A DNA stretch of 64,000 nt from Lunularia cruciata (taxonomy: Eukaryota > Streptophyta > Marchantiopsida > Lunulariales > Lunulariaceae), in assembly GCA_948567375.1 (NCBI GenBank), contig OX419760.1, positions 32,240,001-32,304,000 of the forward strand. Reading direction: 5' to 3'. The position numbers and the translations under genes were made by a program. The notes beneath the pieces were generated by a model. That model saw only the letters and a list, made by a program, of their open reading frames with translations. It was not told where the DNA came from and did no database searches. Shown one piece after another: positions 58,120 to 64,000 of the stretch (positions within the stretch are counted from its first letter, which is position 1; every line of letters starts with the position of its first letter).

Positions 58120-58545
58120 TGTAACAATATGGAGTTTAGCGACAAAGTCAGTTGGGCTCATGAAGTAGCATATAAGACAAATTAGCCTAGAATATTTTGG
58201 AAGTATCTAGGAAGCTTCTTGGAAAGCTTCCCGATTAGCTTAGCTTGCATCTTAAGTAAGTAGCTTCTAGAAGGAAGCTTCTAGAAGCTTCCAACTAGCT
58301 TAGCTTGCACGCCAAGTAGGCGACTTCTAGAAGAAAGCTTCTTGAGAAGCTTCCTAGTTAACTTGGCTTGCACTCTAAGAAAGCGGCTTGAGGAAGCTTC
58401 TTGAGAAGCTTCTCAAGGGCCTTGTATGCTACCTATAAATACCAAAGCCAAAGCTCATGCTAGGCATTTGGAGTTTTCCCTCATTCAAGTGTCCCAATGT
58501 GAGTTTCCATTCTCCTATTTCTCTCCTCGGATTCGGTCTTTTACA
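58120..58545 (+). repeat. 5' LTR of A5 (426 bp, short form)
   Basis: TGTAACAATATGG to GGTCTTTTACA. Tandem units start at about 58210, 58273, 58333 and 58392 (periods 63, 60 and 59 bp). A TATA box CTATAAATACC is at 58433-58443, with about 100 bp of R/U5-like sequence after it. Confidence 0.95.
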
Positions 58546-58562
58546 TTGGTATCATAGCGGGA
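58546..58562 (+). promoter_or_regulatory. Primer binding site of A5
   Basis: TTGGTATCATAGC directly after the LTR is one mismatch away from the plant tRNA-iMet complement TGGTATCAGAGC, the usual minus-strand primer site of chromoviruses. Confidence 0.85.
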
Positions 58563-58816
58563 ATGGGATGGATGGAATTTATGGACCACCAAATCCACTT
58601 CTACCAAACCATTGGGACTTTCATGTCCAGATATTACCAAAGCATCGTTTCACACAATTCATCACCTTGCGCTTTGGGCAGGATTTTCTACATATGATCA
58701 CCGTGTTAGAGGAACCCTTGATACTTCCAATTGTAACTTATGGAGAACAGTGGACGTGTTGTATCTATGTGTTAATCAACTAGATAAATTGAGTGTAGTG
58801 GAATAGAGTAGTAGCA

Positions 58817-59720
58817 ATGGCGGCAATACCGGATGTTATCCTTGCAATGCAACAACAAATTGAGCATCTTACTCAATTGTTGGATGAACGAGACTAGCAA
58901 CGACAAGAACAGATAGACAAAGCACCAGTTCAAGATGGAGAAGATTGCATTCGATTTCCGAAACCCAAGGTGTTTGAAGGCAAGAATCTTCCAAGCATAG
59001 TGGAGAATTTTGTGTTTGATTGCGAATGTTACTTTGAAGCCACCAATCTTCAAGACGAGCGGAAACAAATTCTCTTGGCTTCTAGCCAATTGGATGGCGT
59101 GGCAAAACTTTGGTGGCGATTTCAAGTAGAAAGAGATGAACAACAAATTGTTACACTGATTTTGACATGGGCAGAATTCAAAGATGCAATACTTGGTTGA
59201 TTTCAAACAATAAATGCCACTCGAGCCGCACAAGATAAATTGGCGGAGTTGAGGCAGATTGGCTCAGTGAGAAGCTACATCACACAATTTCAGAACATCA
59301 TCATGCAAATTCCTGATATCCAAGAAGGTGAAGTTCTGGATCGATTTGTGCGAGGACTGAAGTCACAAACCAAATTGGAGGTGACCATGCGAGAGCCACA
59401 AAACGTAGAAGAAGTTATGCAATTGGTTGAGCATTTTGATTCCTTGGTTGCGACAAATTGGTCTTGACCTCGACCTACACAAAGCCTACCAGTACACTAC
59501 GCACAAGTAGAAGAACCGGTATTAATGGAGATTGATGTTATCTAACAAAGACCACTTGGCACAGTAGATAGAGAAAGATTATGACAAAATGGAGGTTGCT
59601 TTTATTGTCACCAAGTTGGACATTGCATTGTTGAATGTCCACTTAGGAATGGGCGACCTCAACAAGTTGCCCAGATGGAGTTTGTGGAAAAGAATGATCA
59701 AGGAAACGAAGAATCCCAGT
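58817..59720 (+). pseudogene. gag of A5
   Basis: It starts at the ATG at 58817 (MAAIPDVILAMQQQIEHLTQ). It contains the capsid region (FDCECYFEATNLQDERKQIL, KLWWRFQVERDEQ) and the retrotransposon-gag block (LAELRQIGSVRSYITQFQ). It ends with a complete CCHC zinc knuckle CFYCHQVGHCIVEC (about 59.60-59.64 kb). It is in one frame but interrupted by several stops, for example after LLDERD and DAILG. The pol frame is shifted by two relative to gag. Confidence 0.85.
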
Positions 59721-59748
59721 AGGAGATTTTGAGCCGTCTATTGGGAGC

Positions 59749-62700
59749 TTGATTAGTTCCAATGGGATTGAAGGCTTGACCTATGCAAGTTTTCTTCACT
59801 TGCAAGGTACAATATCTAATCGGGGTTGTAGGATTTTGGTTGATTTTGGAAGTTCAGAGAATTGCATGTCTATGCAAGTAGCAAAGGAATTGGGTATTCC
59901 TATCAAGCCAGTGATTGGAAGTAGTTTGATGATGGCGGATGGTAGAAAAGGTTCTACATTCCGCACCTCGTATCCTGTTACCTTCAAGATTGGGAAAGAG
60001 TATTTGGAGTGTATGAGGTTTGTAGTGGCACCTCTACACTATGATATCATTCTGGGTCTACCTTGGCTTGAACGTCATAAGGTTCAATTTGATTGGACCC
60101 GACGTCAAATTCAAGTACAATACCAAGGTAGGAATTTCCGATTAGGTTGTCTGGCACCTCTGAGTAAGACATCTAAGAATAGTCAGTCCCAAGATGGGAA
60201 GTTTGTTGAGAAGGTAGCCATAGAGCAAATCTGGAAGGGAGATGAGTCCCAAGATGGGAAGTTTGTTAATGAAGCAGCCATAGAGCAAGCTTTGGAGGAA
60301 GATAAGTCTGTATTTGTAGTGTGGATCAAGCCAATTGCACAAGAACAATCTGAGGAGGGCCAAGTGCCGCATCAAGCAACAATTGATCGGATAGTTCAAG
60401 AGTTTGCAGATGTGTTTCCGGATGATCTGCCAAAGGGATTACCCTCTGACCGAGGTATGCCCTTCAAGATCAAGTTATTGCCATGGAGTACTCTAGTGAG
60501 TAGACCAATCTATCGGCTCTCACCAAAGGAGTTGGAGGAGTTGCAAACAACACTTACAGAGTTGTTGGAGAAGGATTTCATACAACATAGTACCTTTCCG
60601 TGGGGAGCACCGGTACTATTTGTTCCAAAGAAGGATGGAGGACTTCATTTTTGTATTGATTACCGTGGGCTCAATAAGCAAACCGTGAAGAATGCATATC
60701 TCTTGCCTTGGATCGATGACATGCTTGATCAATTAAGTGAAGCACGCTACTTTTCCAAGCTAGATCTTTGTAGCGGCTATTGGAAAATTCCTATTGAAGG
60801 AGAGGACGTGCAAAAGACTACCTTTCGCACAAGGTATGGACACTTTGAGTGGAGAGTTCTACCTTTTGGACTCACTAATGCTCCAGTGGTCTTCATGGAT
60901 CAGATGCATTGAGTGTTGGAGGGACTATTGGATTAATCCGTGGTAGTGTTCTTAGATGATATCTTAATCTATAGTAGGACAGAGGCTGAACACAAGAATC
61001 ATGTGCAAGAAGTCCTAAGACGACTATGATAGTGGAAATTTTACTGCAAGAAGTCAAAGTGTGCTTTTTGGTAGAAGGAGGTTACCTTCTTGGGTCATAA
61101 GATCTCATTAGAGGGGATCAAGATGGAAGAAGAGAAGATCAAGGCCATTACTGATTAGCCTACCCCAAAGGATGCTACCAAAGTACAAGCATTCAATGGA
61201 TTGGCTAGTTTTTACCAATGGTTCATCCACTACTATGCTCACGTAGCTGCACCATTGACTAACCTCTTGGGAAAGAACTCGAGCTTCCAATGGACCACCA
61301 AGCATGAAGAAGCATTCCAGAAGTTAAAGCATATGGTGTCTTCAAGACCCATTCTTCAACCATATGATCCTCAACTACCTTGTGTGGTTGATTTTGATGC
61401 TTCTAAATTTGCAATTGGAGCTGTGTTGCAACAAGAGCTTCCAGATGGATTACATCCTATTGCCTTTGTGTCCCGCCGTCTAAATACAGCTGAAAGAAAT
61501 AACTCTGCTTGAGATCTGGAACAACTTGCAATGGTATATGCCACCAAGGTATGGAGGCATTATCTCTTGGGGAAACAAGTGATCATGCAAACTGATCACA
61601 AGCCATTGTTGTAGACCTTACACCTAGAGCACATGAAGAGTCGACATCATCAATGGGAAGAGCAACTCTAATTGTTCAACATCAAACTTGAGTACAAACC
61701 AGGTCGGTTCCATGTCATCCCTGATGCTCTATCACGACAACCTGATTTGAAGTCTCTTCCTCTCATTGCGGCAGCAAATACGGCGGTGTCAATTGATCCC
61801 AAGATTCATAACAAGTTTTGGTTAGCTCTACAGCAAGATCTCTTCTTCCAAATGGTACATGGTCGGCTAACAATAAGTGACAAGGAGTACAACACCTTCT
61901 CCTTCAAGGAAGGCCTTCTATTTTATGCGGACTGGATCTATGTTCCAACCAAAGGTGATCTTCGACTTGTGCACCTTCAAGAAGCCCATGATTTACCCAT
62001 CGCTGATCACATGGGTGTGGACAAGACCTTGGGTACCCTCCAACGTCAATGGTGGTGGCCCAACATGACATCGGATGTTCAAGAATTTTTCCGATCATGT
62101 GAGAGCTGCCAACGTAACAAGGCCAGCAACCAGAAGCCGGGTGGACTCCTTCAACCGCTTGCCGTTCCATCAGCTCATTGGGAGCATGTGAGCTTGGATC
62201 TCATCACATCCTTGCCAAAGACAAAACAAGGACACACCGCCATTGTGGTGTTTGTGGATAAGCTTAGTAAGCAAATCCACTTGGCACCAACCTCTGATAC
62301 CGTGGATGCTCCAACCTTAGCGCAAATCTACTTTGACAATGTCTTCAAGCATCATGGAATGCCATGCGTACTCATCTCCGACCGTGATCCTTGCTTTATC
62401 AGGAAGTTTTGGCAAGCACTCTTTTAGATACTTGGCACCAAGCTTGCTTTGTCCACGGCCTATCATCCTCAAACTGATGGACAAACCAAACGTGCAAATC
62501 GCACATTGGAGGATATGTTGCATGCCTTTGTCAATGTACACCACACCAATTGGGATGAATGTCTTGCCGCTGCCAAATTTACCTACAACAATTCCAAACA
62601 GGCAAGCATCGGATTCTCTCCTTTCTTTCTCAATTTTGGCCAAGATCCGCTTGTTCTAGATTCTCTTCTTGCTCCCCCTCCATCTCAGGTTCCTCATACT

Positions 62701-63290
62701 TCCACATTCTTGACCACTATATCCCAATCTCTCCAACAAGCCAAGTCTCACCTCCTTGTTGCTCAAAATTGCCAAAAACAATATGCAGACCTCCATCATC
62801 GCGATCTCACCTTTGAAGTTGGTGATAAAGTCATGCTATCCTCTAGTAACCTCCCTCTCCCACTTGATACCCAAGTTCGTAAACTTGCTCCTAATTGGAT
62901 AGGACTCTTTGATATGACCCAAATTGTCTCTCCGGTTGCTTATCGTCTTGCCTTTCCTTGTCACATGCGTATCCATCTTGTCTTTCATGTTTCCAAGTTG
63001 AAACCCTTTGTTCCTAACCCCTCTTCCTTTTCCTCTCGAGTCCAACCTCCCCCTCTTCCTATCCCTATCAATGATCATGAGGAGTACGAAGTTGATCATA
63101 TCCTTGCGCGTTGCCACATTCAACGAGGCCGTCGCCAACATACGGAGTACAAGGTCCTTTGGAAAGGGTATCCCCTTCATGATGCCACCTAGGAACCTCT
63201 TTCTCACCTCCAAATGCATAGACGGCCATCCAAGAATTCAAAGCTTCACTGGCGACGAGGACATCACCAACTAGCGGTGGGGGAATATGT
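59749..63290 (+). pseudogene. pol of A5 (protease, RT, RNase H, integrase, chromodomain)
   Basis: One reading frame throughout, with in-frame stops only. Protease: VDFGSSEN (about 59839) and [58 protein letters not shown] (intact DD, about 60.95 kb). RNase [13 protein letters not shown] and MQTDHKPLL. Integrase: CESCQRNKA zinc site, then core blocks SLDLITSLPK, VFVDKLSKQIH, VLISDRDP and NRTLEDML. Chromodomain: DHEEYEVDHILA to YKVLWKGYPLHDAT (63080-63190), followed by a stop at the conserved Trp. Stops occur after MDQMH (60910), at 60935, 61030, 61510, 62425 and 63190. A 1-bp deletion near 63212 disrupts the last codons. Confidence 0.88.
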
Positions 63291-63713
63291 AACAATATGG
63301 AGTTTAGCAACGAAGTCAGTTGGGCTCACGAAGTAACACATAAGACAAATTAGCCTAGAATATTTTGGAAGTATCTTGGAAGCTTCTTGGAAAGCTTCCC
63401 GGTTAGCTTAGCTTGCATCTTAAGTAAGTAGCTTCTAGAAGGAAGCTTCTAGAAGCTTCCAACTAGCTTAGCTTGCACGCCAAGTAGGCGACTTCTAAAA
63501 GAAAGCTTCTTGAGAAGCTTCCTAGTTAACTTGGCTTGCACTCTAAGAAAGCGGCTTGAGGAAACTTCTTGAGAAGCTTCTCAAGGGCCTTGTATGCTAC
63601 CTATAAATACCAAAGCTAAAGCTCATGCTAGGTATTTGGAGTTTTCCCTCATTCAAGTGTCCCAATGTGAGTTTCCATTCTCCTATTTGTCTCCTCGGAT
63701 TCGGTCTTTTACA
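63288..63713 (+). repeat. 3' LTR of A5 (426 bp)
   Basis: TGTAACAATATGG to GGTCTTTTACA, the same unit composition as the 5' LTR. It follows the polypurine tract. Confidence 0.95.
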
Positions 63714-64000
63714 GATATGGCATAAGACCATCTAGATTAGGAAGGTTTGTTGGGACCAGATGCTCCAATAGTTTGTAGACCTTATGAATTGCATAGCTTG
63801 GATATCTCAGGTGTAGTAAGGCAGATTTCTCATATTAATACTATTGGGGCCTAACCATTTACCTCTTTTGTCTCTCCCTTGTATGGCTTGATGGGGTCTT
63901 CCCATCCTCATGTTTGCTCAATGGTCACTTTATTCAATTTAAGTCATAAATTTACAAACCAATATATGAAAGGAGTGACTACTTACAATTTATGGGTTTC
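63714..64000 (+). mobile_element. LINE-like element of family L, 3' end
   Basis: It continues family L after A5. It matches the reverse complement of 15.2-15.0 kb (TGCATAGCTTGGATATCTCAGG, GTAAGGCAGATTTCTCAT, TATGGCTTGATGGGGTCTTCCC). The peptide-like VVRQISHI segment matches AVRQISHI of the minus copy. It is the terminal module of the element. Confidence 0.7.

Larger units (their letters stand above)
58120..63713 (+). mobile_element. Ty3/gypsy chromovirus A5 (family A), best preserved copy
   Basis: 5594 bp with two 426-bp LTRs that differ at about 12 positions by eye (about 97% identity), mostly transitions. It has a primer binding site TTGGTATCATAGC (58546 on), gag from 58817, pol in a single frame from about 59749 to 63192 and beyond, and a polypurine tract GGTGGGGGAATA just before 63288. 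Flanks AATAT and GATAT form an imperfect target duplication inside the family-L element. There are in-frame stops but few indels, so it is the youngest family-A insertion here, yet not autonomous. Confidence 0.92.

Overview
This is a nuclear land-plant window: AT-rich, with spliced genes and dense layers of Ty3/gypsy LTR retrotransposons and a LINE-like element. Two conserved, probably single-copy plant genes form a gene island near the centre (about 18.6-38.8 kb), with nested transposons on both sides. Moderate intron sizes, long (TA)n tracts and gypsy-filled gene-poor islands would suit a bryophyte or other seed-free plant, but I cannot name the species.

Left block (1-18.6 kb). A truncated chromovirus of family B (10489-13520, plus) received a minus-strand family-A gypsy element (A1). 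A1 received a plus-strand family-A element (A2, 3545-9947), and A2 received a solo LTR of family B (6762-7524). Target-site duplications support the two inner insertions. AT-rich DNA without genes follows, then a decayed LINE-like element (family L, minus, 15.0-18.6 kb) carrying a second solo LTR-B (16339-17074) with a perfect CAAAG duplication.

Gene island (18.6-38.8 kb). The ARABIDILLO gene (plus, 12 exons, 19977-26863, 947 or 937 aa) is complete: F-box, leucine-rich repeats, then armadillo repeats. Tail to tail with it is the gene for the U11/U12-65K minor-spliceosome protein (minus, 9 recognised exons, 29008-38172). All splice phases fit and its C-terminal RRM is intact, but I could not find the N-terminal RRM. 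Its two largest introns are swollen by a private repeat family: (TA)n tracts, a hairpin-forming motif of about 50 bp, and a near-identical duplication of about 0.6 kb.

Right block (39.4-64 kb). A plus-strand family-L element is split into three pieces (39390-40420, 55393-58119, 63714-64000). The gaps are a minus-strand family-A element (A3, outer limits 40421-55392, TSD CTATG/TTATG) and a younger plus-strand family-A element (A5, 58120-63713, two 426-bp LTRs). A3 itself contains family-D gypsy element D1 (41153-47607, no integrase) and family-A element A4 (48533-54165). All elements have disrupted reading frames. A5 is the best preserved: its pol stays in one frame, broken only by in-frame stops.

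I found no CRISPR, bacterial or organellar features and no RNA genes I would defend. The most unusual signals are the modular family-A LTR (about 60-bp units gained or lost between the LTRs of one element), the intronic hairpin repeat family, the missing RRM1 of the 65K gene, and the integrase-less D1 with an extra zinc-knuckle ORF. I found no clearly new functional system.
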